This document shows positions 16,825-25,772 of a stretch of DNA of 64,000 nt, piece by piece. Each line of letters starts with the position of its first letter. Positions within the stretch are counted from its first letter, which is position 1. Position numbers and translations under genes: made by a program. The stretch is from positions 99,870 through 163,869 of the forward strand of contig CAZNWJ010000008.1 in NCBI GenBank assembly GCA_964576925.1, given 5' to 3'. This DNA is from JADJGC01 sp964576925. GTDB lineage: Bacteria > Zixibacteria > MSB-5A5 > CAIYYT01. Under the pieces are notes generated by a model. It searched no databases. It saw only the letters and a program-made list of their open reading frames with translations, and was not told the origin of the DNA.

Positions 16825-16834
16825 CGTCAACCTC

Positions 16835-17818
16835 CTAAAATTGCGCCACCAGCGCGGTAACCAGGATGTTCGCCAGCGCCAGCGGAATCAGAACGTACCA
16901 GCCGAACTTCATCAACTGGTCATAGCGGAAACGCGGCAGCGATCCGCGCAGCCAAATATACAGGAACAAGAACGCAAAAACCTTGATGCCAAACCAGATG
17001 ATTGGCGGCAGGTACGGCCCCTGCCAGCCGCCGAGAAACACCGTCGTCGCCACCGCCGCCACCGTCACCATATTTGCGTATTCGCCCACGAAGAACAGCC
17101 CGAAGCGCATCGAAGAATATTCCGTGTGATAGCCCGCCACCAACTCCGACTCCGCTTCCGGCAGATCGAACGGCGCGCGGTTCGTCTCCGCTATCGCACA
17201 CGTCAGATATAAGAGGAACGCCACCGGTTGCTTGAAAATGTACCAGTCAAAAAACGATGACTGCTGCTCGACGATCTCGACCAAATTCAGCGTTCCCGCC
17301 AGCATGATCACGCCGATGAAGCTCATCCCCAGGCCGATCTCGTACGAAATCATTTGCGCCGAAGACCGCAATCCCCCCAGCAGCGAAAACTTGCTGTTCG
17401 GCGCCCAGCCCGCCATGATAATTCCGTAAATCCCCAGCGAGGTCACGGCGAGAATAAAGAGCAGCCCCAGGCTGAAATCTGAAACGACGAGATTAATCTC
17501 CCGCCCGAAAATGTTGATTGTGTCGCCAAACGGCACCACCGCGATCGGCAACATCGCCGGGATAAACGCCAGCAGCGGCGCCAGCAGGTACAGCGGCTTG
17601 TGCGCGGCTGCCGGCATAAAATCTTCCTTGAATAGCAGCTTGATCAAATCCGCCACCGGGGTGAGCAAGCCGCGATACCCCGCCGTGTTCGGCCCGATGC
17701 GTGATTGCATTCGCGCCAGCACCCGCCGCTCGAGATAGGTCGACCAGGCGCAGGTGACCAGCAGCACGTTGAGCGCCATAAACGACTTGATGAAGGCAAC
17801 AATCGCAAATTCCAGCAT
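16835..17818 (-). CDS. nuoH: NADH-quinone oxidoreductase subunit H
   Basis: A 327-residue membrane subunit next to the quinone site. Diagnostic stretches are ERRVLARMQSRIGPN and AETNRAPFDLPEAESELVAG, the acidic loop that links quinone chemistry to proton pumping. Its ATG is 1 bp after the nuoG stop region. Confidence 0.97.
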   Translation of the reverse strand: MLEFAIVAFIKSFMALNVLLVTCAWSTYLERRVLARMQSRIGPNTAGYRGLLTPVADLIKLLFKEDFMPAAAHKPLYLLAPLLAFIPAMLPIAVVPFGDTINIFGREINLVVSDFSLGLLFILAVTSLGIYGIIMAGWAPNSKFSLLGGLRSSAQMISYEIGLGMSFIGVIMLAGTLNLVEIVEQQSSFFDWYIFKQPVAFLLYLTCAIAETNRAPFDLPEAESELVAGYHTEYSSMRFGLFFVGEYANMVTVAAVATTVFLGGWQGPYLPPIIWFGIKVFAFLFLYIWLRGSLPRFRYDQLMKFGWYVLIPLALANILVTALVAQF

Positions 17819-17819
17819 G

Positions 17820-20417
17820 CTACATCTCGGATATCTTCACGAGATCGAACTTCTCCTTCAATCCCGTCAGCAAGTTCGGTTTCAATTCCCCGAAGTTTTC
17901 GGGCACCAATACCATTCGATCCGGCAAATTCGCAGCGATCTTGACCTTGCCGACAATCTTCCCGGTTTTCGATTCGACCTTGACCAAATCGCCGTCGGTG
18001 ACGTTCAACGCCTTCGCCTCGCGTTCGTTTACCGCCACGTACGGCTCGCTCGTAAACTGCATCAGGCTTTCGCTGCGCTCGGTCAAGGTACCGCGATGAT
18101 GATCTGCGTTCTCGATTGCGAGGAAGAACGGGTAGTCCTTGTCGGGGGTAAGCGGATGATACTCCACTGTTACCAGCCCGGCTCTCTCGCCTGCCTGCGC
18201 AGTTCTGCTCAGGTGTCCTTCCTGGCCGTATTGCGCAAATCGCTCCGGCAATCTTCCGAGCGCCTGCCGCATCTCCGCGTAGACCTCGGAAACCTGGGCC
18301 TGTCCAAAACTCACCCCGAGCGCATCCGCGAGTTCGTCGATAATCTCGCAGCCCTGACGCGACTGAAAGAGCGGATTGATCGCGCGCTGCGAATACTGCA
18401 CGCGGCCCTCCCAGTTCGTGCGCGTCCCTTCAAATTCCGCAAAACTGCAGCGCGGCAGAATCACATCCGCCAGCCGCGCCGTATCGGTCATAAAACTGTC
18501 GATCACGATGAGCGTCTTGAGCTTCTCCAGGGTTCCTTTGGCGTACTCGCCATCCGGGAATATGCGCACCGGATCACAATTAAACACGAACCCGCACTCG
18601 ATCTCATCTTCGTTGATCGCCTCAAAGATCCCCAGCGTGTCCTTGCCGACGGAATCCGAAATCGGTCCCCGCCACAGATCTTCGAGTTTCGGCTTGCCTT
18701 CCATGCCGCGACTCGCCGGCAACCGGTCCGGCAGCGCGCCCAGCATCTCCGCGCCGCGCGTATTGCTCTCGCCTGGCAGCAGCGCCAGCTTCGCGTTGCG
18801 ACAGACGCGCCGCAAATTGTGCAGCGCCGCCAGTTCTTCATCGCGGAACGGGTAGCGCTGAAAATCCGCGCCGGCCAGGATCACGACATTCTTCGCGTTG
18901 ACCAGCTGCTCGACCGCCGCCTGCAGGGCCTTGGCGTCAACGCCGGCTGTGGTCGCCGTATCTTTCAAGTTCAGCGCCGCATGAGCCTTGCTGAACTCCG
19001 CAGTCATCTGGTCGCCAATGCCGAGCGCGGCTTTATCAAACGATGAATTCGCGAGGATCCCGTCGACCAGCCCCAATAGAGTGAGCACGCCTGTGCCCGG
19101 CTGGTGCACCAGGTTGATCGCATCGGTGCGCACCGCTAGATGCGTCGGCCGTGTATTGATAATAATCAATTTCGCGTCGCGATAGCGAATCCCGCGCTTG
19201 ATCCGCAGCGCTGTAATTGGATTCTCGGTGTGGAGATCGCAGCCGTAAACGACAAACGTATCCGCGTTGTCGATATCCTCATAGCCACAATCGTCCGCGC
19301 CAATGCTCTTGCCGCCGACCATATCATTCAGCGACAGCCGGCGCTTGCGGTTCAGGCGATGATCGATGTTGTTCGTGCCGATCACCCGCCGCAGCAAACG
19401 CTGGAAGGCATAGATTTCTTCGTTGGTCGAAGTTCCGCCGATCAGCCCGAAAAATCCGCTGCCCGACAACTTCGACTTGTGTTCGGCGACGTGCTTCTTG
19501 ACAAACTCGATCGCCTCGTCCCAACTCGCTTCCACCAACTGCCCGCCGCGTTTGATCATCGGCGTTTTCAGCCGGTCGTTGCTCTTGACGTATTGATAGC
19601 CGTAGCGGCCGACATCGCACAAAAACCCGCGGTCGATCGCTTCATTTGGATGAGCCGTGCTGCGGAACAATTTATTGTGAAACGACCACAGCGTCATGTT
19701 GCACCCGTCCGGACAGAGCGGGCAGATTACATTCGCCTGCTTGGTCAACCAGACGCGCACCTTGTAACGCCAGTCAGTGTTGGTCAGCGCGCCGACCGGA
19801 CAATATTCCACCACGTTCCCCGAGTAGAGGTTGCGAATCTCGCGTCCCGGCGGCGGCAAAATCTCGGTGTGATATCCGCGCTGGTATGCGCCAAGGTCGT
19901 CTTCAAAGCACGCCTCGTCGACGATGCGCGTGCAACGATAGCAGTGAATGCAGCGATTCTGATTGCGGATAATCTCCGGCCCTATACGATAGTCGTCAAA
20001 TGTCGATTGCGGGTCGTTGATGAACCGGTGCTTCGGCTCCTGCAGGCGGCTGTAATCCAGTCCGTATCTGAACGTCACGTCTTGCAGGTCGCACTCGCCG
20101 CCTTTGTCGCAGGTCGGACAATCGAGCGGGTGGTGCGCCAGGATAAACTCCAGCACGCCCTGCCGCGCCTTCACGACTTTCGGCGACTCCGTGTGCACGA
20201 CCATGCCTTCCGTGGCCGGCGTGGCGCAAGCGACCTGAAGCTTCGGAAATTTCTCGATCTCAACCAGGCAGATACGGCACGCGCCGACCGGCACCAATTG
20301 CGGATGCCAGCAGAACACGGGAATATCGATCCCCGCCGCGAGCGCAGCCTGAAGCACCGTCTGGCCTTTCACCACCGGCACCGTCTGGTTGTTTACCTTG
20401 ATCGCAAAGTCGCTCAT
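17820..20417 (-). CDS. nuoG: NADH-quinone oxidoreductase subunit G
   Basis: An 865-residue iron-sulfur subunit. N-terminal [2Fe-2S] ligands (FCWHPQLVPVGACRIC and the later Cys), the His-ligated N5 segment HHPLDCPTCDKGGEC, and N4 (CIHCYRC ... EYCPVGAL) are followed by a molybdopterin-oxidoreductase-like domain. That domain opens with CPLCPDGCN and a later Cys, as in subunits that keep the off-path N7 cluster. An ATGA overlap joins it to nuoF upstream. Confidence 0.94.
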   Translation of the reverse strand: MSDFAIKVNNQTVPVVKGQTVLQAALAAGIDIPVFCWHPQLVPVGACRICLVEIEKFPKLQVACATPATEGMVVHTESPKVVKARQGVLEFILAHHPLDCPTCDKGGECDLQDVTFRYGLDYSRLQEPKHRFINDPQSTFDDYRIGPEIIRNQNRCIHCYRCTRIVDEACFEDDLGAYQRGYHTEILPPPGREIRNLYSGNVVEYCPVGALTNTDWRYKVRVWLTKQANVICPLCPDGCNMTLWSFHNKLFRSTAHPNEAIDRGFLCDVGRYGYQYVKSNDRLKTPMIKRGGQLVEASWDEAIEFVKKHVAEHKSKLSGSGFFGLIGGTSTNEEIYAFQRLLRRVIGTNNIDHRLNRKRRLSLNDMVGGKSIGADDCGYEDIDNADTFVVYGCDLHTENPITALRIKRGIRYRDAKLIIINTRPTHLAVRTDAINLVHQPGTGVLTLLGLVDGILANSSFDKAALGIGDQMTAEFSKAHAALNLKDTATTAGVDAKALQAAVEQLVNAKNVVILAGADFQRYPFRDEELAALHNLRRVCRNAKLALLPGESNTRGAEMLGALPDRLPASRGMEGKPKLEDLWRGPISDSVGKDTLGIFEAINEDEIECGFVFNCDPVRIFPDGEYAKGTLEKLKTLIVIDSFMTDTARLADVILPRCSFAEFEGTRTNWEGRVQYSQRAINPLFQSRQGCEIIDELADALGVSFGQAQVSEVYAEMRQALGRLPERFAQYGQEGHLSRTAQAGERAGLVTVEYHPLTPDKDYPFFLAIENADHHRGTLTERSESLMQFTSEPYVAVNEREAKALNVTDGDLVKVESKTGKIVGKVKIAANLPDRMVLVPENFGELKPNLLTGLKEKFDLVKISEM

Positions 20418-21724
20418 GGTCTCAGCTTGAAGTTACAGTTCGCCTGGCATTTCTTGTGCTCGATGTGATACACGTATTCGTCCTTGAAATGCTTCAGCGT
20501 CGTTAACACCGGCGCCGCCGCGGCGTCGCCGAGTGCGCAGATGGTATTGCCTTCAATGTTGCGTGCAAGATCTTCCAGCGTCGCCAGATCTTCCATCTTC
20601 CCCTGGCCGTGCTCGATCCGATGCACGATCTCGTAGAGCCAGCCCGTTCCCTGGCGACACGGTGTGCACTTGCCGCACGATTCATGCATATAGAAGTGCG
20701 CCAGAATCTCCGCCACCCACACCATGCAGGTGTCCTCGTGCATCACGATCACCCCGCCCGATCCCAGCATCGAACCGGCGGCCTGCACCGACTCAAAATC
20801 GAGCGGCGTGTCGAGTTGGTCCGGCATAAGTACCGGAACCGAGGATCCGCCCGGAATGATCGCCTTCAGTTTCTTATCATCGAGGATTCCCCCGGCAAAA
20901 TCATAGATCAACGTCCGCAGCGGCGTGCCCAGTTCCAACTCATAATTGCCCGGCTTCTTCACGTGACCCGACACTGAGAAAATGCGCGTGCCTTTCGATT
21001 TCTCGGTGCCCATCGCCGCATACCACTGCGCGCCCTTGAGCACGATCTGCGGCAGGTTCGCAACCGTCTCGACATTATTGACCACCGTCGGGCAGGCATA
21101 GAGTCCCGATACCGCCGGGAATGGCGGCTTTATCCGCGACAGCCCCTTCTCGCCTTCCAGCGAAGATAACAGCGCCGTCTCTTCACCGCAGATATAAGCT
21201 CCTCCTCCGCGATGAAGCACCATTTCCAGGTCGTAACCGGAGCCCAGAATATTCTTGCCGAGATAGCCGCGCTCGTAAGCCTCCTTGATCGCCTTTTCTA
21301 TTCTTCGCATCGAAAGATCATATTCACCGCGCACATAGAAAAACGCGATATGGCAATCGATCGCCTTGGCCGCAATCATCACGCCTTCGATCACCGAGTG
21401 CGGATCGTTTTCCATCAACACGCGATCCTTGCAGGTCCCCGGTTCCGACTCGTCGGCGTTACAACAGAGATACTTCGGCTTCGGCGAATTCACCGGCACG
21501 AAGCCCCATTTCATCCCCGTCGGAAATCCGGCGCCGCCGCGACCGCGCAATCCCGAATCCTTCACCATCTGCACGAGGTCTTCGCGCTTGATCTCCTTGA
21601 GCACCTTCGGCCATGCCTGATAAGCGCCCAACTCTAAAGCGCGGGTGATATTGTGCAACTCCGGGTCGTCGATATGTGTGAACAGGACGCGCTTCTGCGC
21701 GCCGATGGCGGCATCCATGATCAT
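20414..21724 (-). CDS. nuoF: NADH-quinone oxidoreductase subunit F
   Basis: The 436-residue flavoprotein binds NADH and FMN (GLRGRGGAGFPTGMKW; ICGEETALLSSLEG) and cluster N3 (HESCGKCTPCRQG). The ATG at 21724 overlaps the nuoE stop as ATGA with GGAAGG upstream. An alternative ATG lies two codons later, and a GTG five codons earlier is inside nuoE. Confidence 0.96.
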   Translation of the reverse strand: MIMDAAIGAQKRVLFTHIDDPELHNITRALELGAYQAWPKVLKEIKREDLVQMVKDSGLRGRGGAGFPTGMKWGFVPVNSPKPKYLCCNADESEPGTCKDRVLMENDPHSVIEGVMIAAKAIDCHIAFFYVRGEYDLSMRRIEKAIKEAYERGYLGKNILGSGYDLEMVLHRGGGAYICGEETALLSSLEGEKGLSRIKPPFPAVSGLYACPTVVNNVETVANLPQIVLKGAQWYAAMGTEKSKGTRIFSVSGHVKKPGNYELELGTPLRTLIYDFAGGILDDKKLKAIIPGGSSVPVLMPDQLDTPLDFESVQAAGSMLGSGGVIVMHEDTCMVWVAEILAHFYMHESCGKCTPCRQGTGWLYEIVHRIEHGQGKMEDLATLEDLARNIEGNTICALGDAAAAPVLTTLKHFKDEYVYHIEHKKCQANCNFKLRP

Positions 21725-22197
21725 TTCGCGGCCTTCCACTCGGCAATCAACTTGTCGACCTTCGCAATCGTCAGCGTTTCGTAATACTTGTCATTGACCT
21801 GCATCATCGGCGCCGAACAGCAACTGCCGAGACACTCAACTTCTACCACGGTGAACAATCCGTCCTTTGTCGTCTCGCCTAATTTCGTCCCGAATTTCTT
21901 CAGCAGATACTCCGTCAAATGATGCGACCCCATCAGGGCGCAGGAAATATTGCGGCACACCTGGATCAGGTACTTGCCGCGCGGCGCTTTCGGGAACATC
22001 GTGTAGAACGAAGCCGCCTCGGCCACTTCGATGAACTTAACTCCCAGCGTCTCGGCGATCTCTTCGTACATCTGGTCATTCAAGTGACCGTGCTCTTCAT
22101 AGGCAAAGTGCAACGCCGGCAGAATCGCCGACTTCACCTTGGGATAGCGTTGTCCCGCTTGTGAAATCTTTAACTTTGTTTCTTGCGACAAAATCAT
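21721..22197 (-). CDS. nuoE: NADH-quinone oxidoreductase subunit E
   Basis: A 158-residue thioredoxin-like [2Fe-2S] subunit (cluster N1a) with ligands CRNISC and VECLGSCCSAP. Its start overlaps the nuoD stop (ATGA). Confidence 0.96.
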   Translation of the reverse strand: MILSQETKLKISQAGQRYPKVKSAILPALHFAYEEHGHLNDQMYEEIAETLGVKFIEVAEAASFYTMFPKAPRGKYLIQVCRNISCALMGSHHLTEYLLKKFGTKLGETTKDGLFTVVEVECLGSCCSAPMMQVNDKYYETLTIAKVDKLIAEWKAAK

Positions 22198-23363
22198 CGA
22201 TCCACTTCTCCCAACACGATATCGATCGAGCCGATACAGGCTATCACATCCGCCAGCAAACCGCCGACCGTCAGTTTCGGCAACGCAAAAATATTCACGA
22301 AACTCGGCGGTCGTACCCGCATCCGGTAAGGCTGCGGTGAGCCGTCCGACACCATATAGAAGCCGATCTCACCCTTCGGCGACTCAATCGTAACATATAC
22401 TTCGCCCTTCGGCGGATGAAGTCCTTCCGTCGTCAGCTTGAAGTGATAAATCAGCGCTTCCATCGAATAGAGCGTCTCTTCCTTGGTCGGAAGCACCACG
22501 CCCGGCGCCCGCGCGCGGAATCGCCCTTCCGGCATTCCTTCCAGCGCCTGCTCGATAATCCGCAGCGACTGCCGCATCTCTTCCATGCGTACTTCGTAAC
22601 GCCCGAAACAATCGCAGCGCTCCGAAGTCGGAATCTCAAAATCAAACTTCTCGTACGACGAATACGGCTTGGCCTTGCGAATGTCGTGCTTAACACCGGA
22701 TGCCCGCAGCAGTGGCCCAGTGACACCTGATTTGATTGCCTCTTCCTTCGATAGCTTGCCGACCCCGATCGTGCGGTTGCGCCAGATGCGATTGTTCGTC
22801 AGGATATCTTCGTACTCCACCAGATGGCTGCGGACGTTGTCGACCATCTTGCGCACAAGTTCGTTGAAGTCCTCGGGCAGCTCTTCCGCCAGCCCGCCGA
22901 TTCGGAAATAGGTCGACATCATCCGTTGACCGGAAACGGCCTCGTAAATCTTCAGAATATCTTCCCGCTCGCGGAAAGCGTACAACACCATGCTCATCGC
23001 ACCGATATCCAGCGCGTGCGTGCCGAGCCACACCAAATGCGAGTTGATTCTTGTCGCTTCCGCCAGTAGTACCCGCGCCCACTGCGCTTTAGGCGGCACT
23101 TCGACCCCCAGTAGTTTCTCCACCGCCAGACAATAGCCGAGGTTGTTTGACATCGGCGCCAAGTAATCCATCCGGTCGGTCAGCGGTATCGCCTTATAGT
23201 AGAGCTTGGCCTCTGCCGTCTTCTCGATACCGGTGTGCAGATAACCGACTTCCGGCCGGCAACCCACCACCGTCTCGCCGTCGATATCAAGGACGACTCG
23301 CAGCACTCCGTGCGTCGCGGGATGTTGCGGTCCGAGATTGATGGTCATCAATTTCTGTTCCAT
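22194..23363 (-). CDS. nuoD: NADH-quinone oxidoreductase subunit D
   Basis: The 389-residue 49-kDa-type subunit forms the quinone pocket. It opens with NLGPQHPATHGVLR and ends FALPKLTVGGLLADVIACIGSIDIVLGEVDR, the family C-terminus. NuoC and NuoD are separate genes here, 2 bp apart. Confidence 0.97.
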   Translation of the reverse strand: MEQKLMTINLGPQHPATHGVLRVVLDIDGETVVGCRPEVGYLHTGIEKTAEAKLYYKAIPLTDRMDYLAPMSNNLGYCLAVEKLLGVEVPPKAQWARVLLAEATRINSHLVWLGTHALDIGAMSMVLYAFREREDILKIYEAVSGQRMMSTYFRIGGLAEELPEDFNELVRKMVDNVRSHLVEYEDILTNNRIWRNRTIGVGKLSKEEAIKSGVTGPLLRASGVKHDIRKAKPYSSYEKFDFEIPTSERCDCFGRYEVRMEEMRQSLRIIEQALEGMPEGRFRARAPGVVLPTKEETLYSMEALIYHFKLTTEGLHPPKGEVYVTIESPKGEIGFYMVSDGSPQPYRMRVRPPSFVNIFALPKLTVGGLLADVIACIGSIDIVLGEVDR

Positions 23364-23365
23364 GA

Positions 23366-23866
23366 CTACTTGATGACCTCCGGCGGTTCGTCCTTATTAT
23401 AGGTGAACTGCGGCACTTCGTATGTCAGCGGATAATCCTTGCGCAGCGGGTGCCCTTCGAATTCGTCCCACATCAGGATGCGCCGCAAATCCGGGTGCCC
23501 CGTGAAGCGGACGCCGAACATATCATAGACTTCGCGTTCGAGACAATTGGCGGCATCCCAGTCGCCACACAACGAGGCAATCGACTCGCCCTCACTGACC
23601 CGCACCTTCACGCGCACATAGTCTTTGATTTCAAATGAGTAAAGGTGGTAGACCACCTCGAAGCGGTCTTTGCGGTCCAGCCAATCGGTCGCGGTGATAT
23701 CAGAAAGATGCAGGTACTTCAGCCCCGGTTCATCGCGCAGAAAATGCACGACACTGAGAAGCTCGCTTGCGATAACGCGGAAGGTCAGTTCGTCGAAAGC
23801 CGTCGAGGTCTCGAGGATCTTCTCCCCGAATTTCGAAACGACCTTATCCCTGGTGTTGCTATCCAT
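23366..23866 (-). CDS. nuoC: NADH-quinone oxidoreductase subunit C
   Basis: The 166-residue 30-kDa-type subunit has the signature EREVYDMFGVRFTGHPDLRR and ILMWDEFEGHPLRKDYPL. It is followed closely by nuoD. Confidence 0.96.
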   Translation of the reverse strand: MDSNTRDKVVSKFGEKILETSTAFDELTFRVIASELLSVVHFLRDEPGLKYLHLSDITATDWLDRKDRFEVVYHLYSFEIKDYVRVKVRVSEGESIASLCGDWDAANCLEREVYDMFGVRFTGHPDLRRILMWDEFEGHPLRKDYPLTYEVPQFTYNKDEPPEVIK

Positions 23867-23912
23867 GCAGAATAACGAGCGTCACAACAGATGCGAACCG
23901 ACCGGCGCAGCG

Positions 23913-24404
23913 TTACGCGGTCTTCTTCTCTGTGTCCTTAATCTTTGACTGTTTCACCAATTCGTGCAGCTTGACGATTCCGTCAATCAACTGCTCGGGC
24001 CGCGGCGGGCAGCCGGGCACATATATATCCACCGGGATGATCTTATCGACTCCCTGCAAGATTGCGTAGTTGTTGAACACACCGCCGCACGAGGCGCAGG
24101 CACCCATCGAGATCACCCACTTCGGATTCGGCATCTGTTCGTACAGCCGCTTCACGACCGGCGCCATCTTGTTCGAGACCCGCCCGGCGACAATCATCAG
24201 ATCCGCTTGGCGTGGCGAGGCGCGCATCACTTCCATCCCGAAGCGCGCCATATCAAACTTGGGACTGAATGTCGAGATCATCTCGATCGCGCAGCATGCC
24301 AGTCCAAATCCAAATGGCCACATCGATTTCGTGCGCCCCCAGTTGATCACTTTCTCAGCGGTCGTCAGAATAATGCCATCAGGCAGTTTTTCTTCTAATC
24401 CCAC
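23913..24404 (-). CDS. nuoB: NADH-quinone oxidoreductase subunit B
   Basis: A 163-residue subunit carrying cluster N2. The tandem Cys of FGLACCAIEM, then GACASCGG and VPGCPPRPE supply the ligands. The start is a GTG at 24404 inside the end of nuoA: AGGAGC lies six to seven bases upstream and the protein then begins VGLEEKLPDG. A longer upstream frame only translates nuoA DNA in another frame. Confidence 0.93.
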   Translation of the reverse strand: MGLEEKLPDGIILTTAEKVINWGRTKSMWPFGFGLACCAIEMISTFSPKFDMARFGMEVMRASPRQADLMIVAGRVSNKMAPVVKRLYEQMPNPKWVISMGACASCGGVFNNYAILQGVDKIIPVDIYVPGCPPRPEQLIDGIVKLHELVKQSKIKDTEKKTA

Positions 24405-24757
24405 TTCAGTGCTCCTTTCTTCACGATATATACGTACCCTACCAGGAGAATCAGGATGAAAACACCCATCTCTATCAGGCCGAACATGCCCAACTTGTTG
24501 TAGGACACCGCCCACGGGTACAGGAACACTGTTTCCAGATCAAAGATTATAAATAGTATGGCGACAAGGAAGAACTTCACGGGAAACCGCTCGCGCGCAT
24601 CGGTTTTCGTCTCGATGCCACATTCGTAGGCTTGCTCTTTAACCTTACTCGATGTTCGCCGCCCAAACAGCGACGATCCAAAGAACATTGCCAGCCCAAT
24701 GATCACGGCCAGAACGAATTGCAGCGCTAACGGGAAGTATATCTCGAAATTACTCAT
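24395..24757 (-). CDS. nuoA: NADH-quinone oxidoreductase subunit A
   Basis: A 120-residue, three-helix membrane subunit and first gene of the operon. It has the conserved YECGIETKTDARERFPVKFFLVAILFI-type segment (YECG and the following FDLE motif). AGGAGAGGG precedes its ATG. Confidence 0.96.
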   Translation of the reverse strand: MSNFEIYFPLALQFVLAVIIGLAMFFGSSLFGRRTSSKVKEQAYECGIETKTDARERFPVKFFLVAILFIIFDLETVFLYPWAVSYNKLGMFGLIEMGVFILILLVGYVYIVKKGALKWD

Positions 24758-24817
24758 CCCTCTCCTACCACCGCACCAATTCCTGATGCGAACGCTATTG
24801 CCCCAAAGAGTACGCGG

Positions 24818-24845
24818 AAAGTAGAGATTTTTTTCACAAAGTCAA
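24818..24845 (-). promoter_or_regulatory. Promoter of the nuo operon
   Basis: On the minus strand TTGACT (24840-24845), a 16-base A-rich spacer and TACTTT (24818-24823) lie about 60 bases before the nuoA ATG. It is the only sigma-70-like pair upstream of the 14.5 kb gene run. Confidence 0.5.
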
Positions 24846-24917
24846 GATTTTTTAGCTTTGGTGGATGGATCTAATCTTTGAATATGGGTCCAGACTGCCG
24901 TCAGCTCCGGCCGGGCT

Positions 24918-25319
24918 TCATTCGACTTCCTCAATTTCAATCAGCACTCCCCCCGTCGACTGCGGATGCACAAACGCTACCCGATGCCCCTCCGCTCCTT
25001 TTCGTGGCAGCTCGTCGATCAAGCGAATCCCCTGCGCGCGAAACTCAGCGAGCGTCGCTGCAATGTCATCCACTTCAAGACAGATGTGGTGAAGCCCTTC
25101 GCCGCGCTTCTCTAAGAACTTGGCGACGCCGACATTCCCTTCCGTCGGCTGAATCAACTCGATTTTCGTCTCGCCGTTCTCGATAAAACTCACCATGACC
25201 CTTTGCTCCGGCACCGCCTGCGCCGCACTCGCCGGCGCGCCCGCAATCAGCGAAAACAATTCCCGCGCCTTCTCAATATCCTTCACCGCAATCGCAATAT
25301 GTCTGATCCGTCTTGCCAT
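24918..25319 (-). CDS. mce: Methylmalonyl-CoA epimerase
   Basis: A 133-residue vicinal-oxygen-chelate enzyme that interconverts the 2R and 2S forms of methylmalonyl-CoA. Family sequences are RRIRHIAIAVKDIEKA, with the first metal His, HHICLEVDDI and the C-terminal VLIEIEE with the metal Glu. It lies downstream of the mutase gene on the same strand, separated by a 450 bp repeat-rich gap that contains a duplicated fragment of its own 5' end. Confidence 0.93.
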   Translation of the reverse strand: MARRIRHIAIAVKDIEKARELFSLIAGAPASAAQAVPEQRVMVSFIENGETKIELIQPTEGNVGVAKFLEKRGEGLHHICLEVDDIAATLAEFRAQGIRLIDELPRKGAEGHRVAFVHPQSTGGVLIEIEEVE

Positions 25320-25579
25320 AGATATCTAACCGCATTCTCTATCTCTCGTAGGGGCGGGGCTTGTCCCCGCCCGCCATTTTTTCAATCTCTCCCATCGCGG
25401 GCAACCACAAGGGTCGCCCCTACGGTCTCCTAACCGCCTTCAATCGCAATATGCCTGATCCGTCTCGCCATAGATACCTAACCGCATTCTCTATCTCTCG
25501 TAGGGGCGGGGCTTGTCCCCGCCCGCCGTTTTTTCAATCTCTCCCATCGCGGGCAACCACAAGGGTTGCCCCTACGGTC
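25289..25579. repeat. Tandem 152-bp-period duplication covering the mce start
   Basis: Units 25289-25427 and 25441-25579 differ at about five of 139 positions. Each contains the first 11 codons of mce, its upstream bases, a GTAGGGGCGGGGCTTGTCCC hairpin and a GGGCAACCACAAGGGT(C/T)GCCC hairpin. The downstream unit still joins mce. The other unit encodes only a truncated copy of its first codons. Confidence 0.9.
25430..25471 (-). pseudogene. Truncated duplicate of the mce 5' end (13 codons)
   Basis: The duplicated unit opens with the same ATG context as mce and reads MARRIRHIAIEGG then stop. It lies upstream of the true gene on the same strand, so it could act as an upstream open frame if transcribed, or be an inert relic of the duplication. 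Confidence 0.6.
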
Positions 25580-25772
25580 CGCAAGTATCTCGTCAATTCG
25601 GGTCTTCTGACGCAGTCGCACCATCTAATTCCCCTCTCGAGAGGGGTGGATCGAGCCCGCCGTCTCCGATCGTATTCACTTCGCATTCGAACGCCGTTGA
25701 TAACTCGTGTTCCTCTCAACAAACCGCGGGCTCGAGACGGGGTGTGACTGTTCGTACCTCCGCAGACCTGCA
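25580..25772. repeat. Palindromic element between mcm gene and duplication
   Basis: A perfect palindrome CCCCTCTCGAGAGGGG (25631-25646) is followed by inverted arms TCGAGCCCGC (25653-25662) and GCGGGCTCGA (25727-25736). No gene is seen. Confidence 0.6.

Noticed and set aside
17754..19046. 430-codon frame on the plus strand inside nuoG/nuoH
   Set aside because: It is antisense to well-conserved complex I genes and has no family features; long shadow frames are expected in GC-rich genes.
19140..20468. 442-codon plus-strand frame
   Set aside because: It is antisense to nuoG and nuoF and has no ribosome site or domain.
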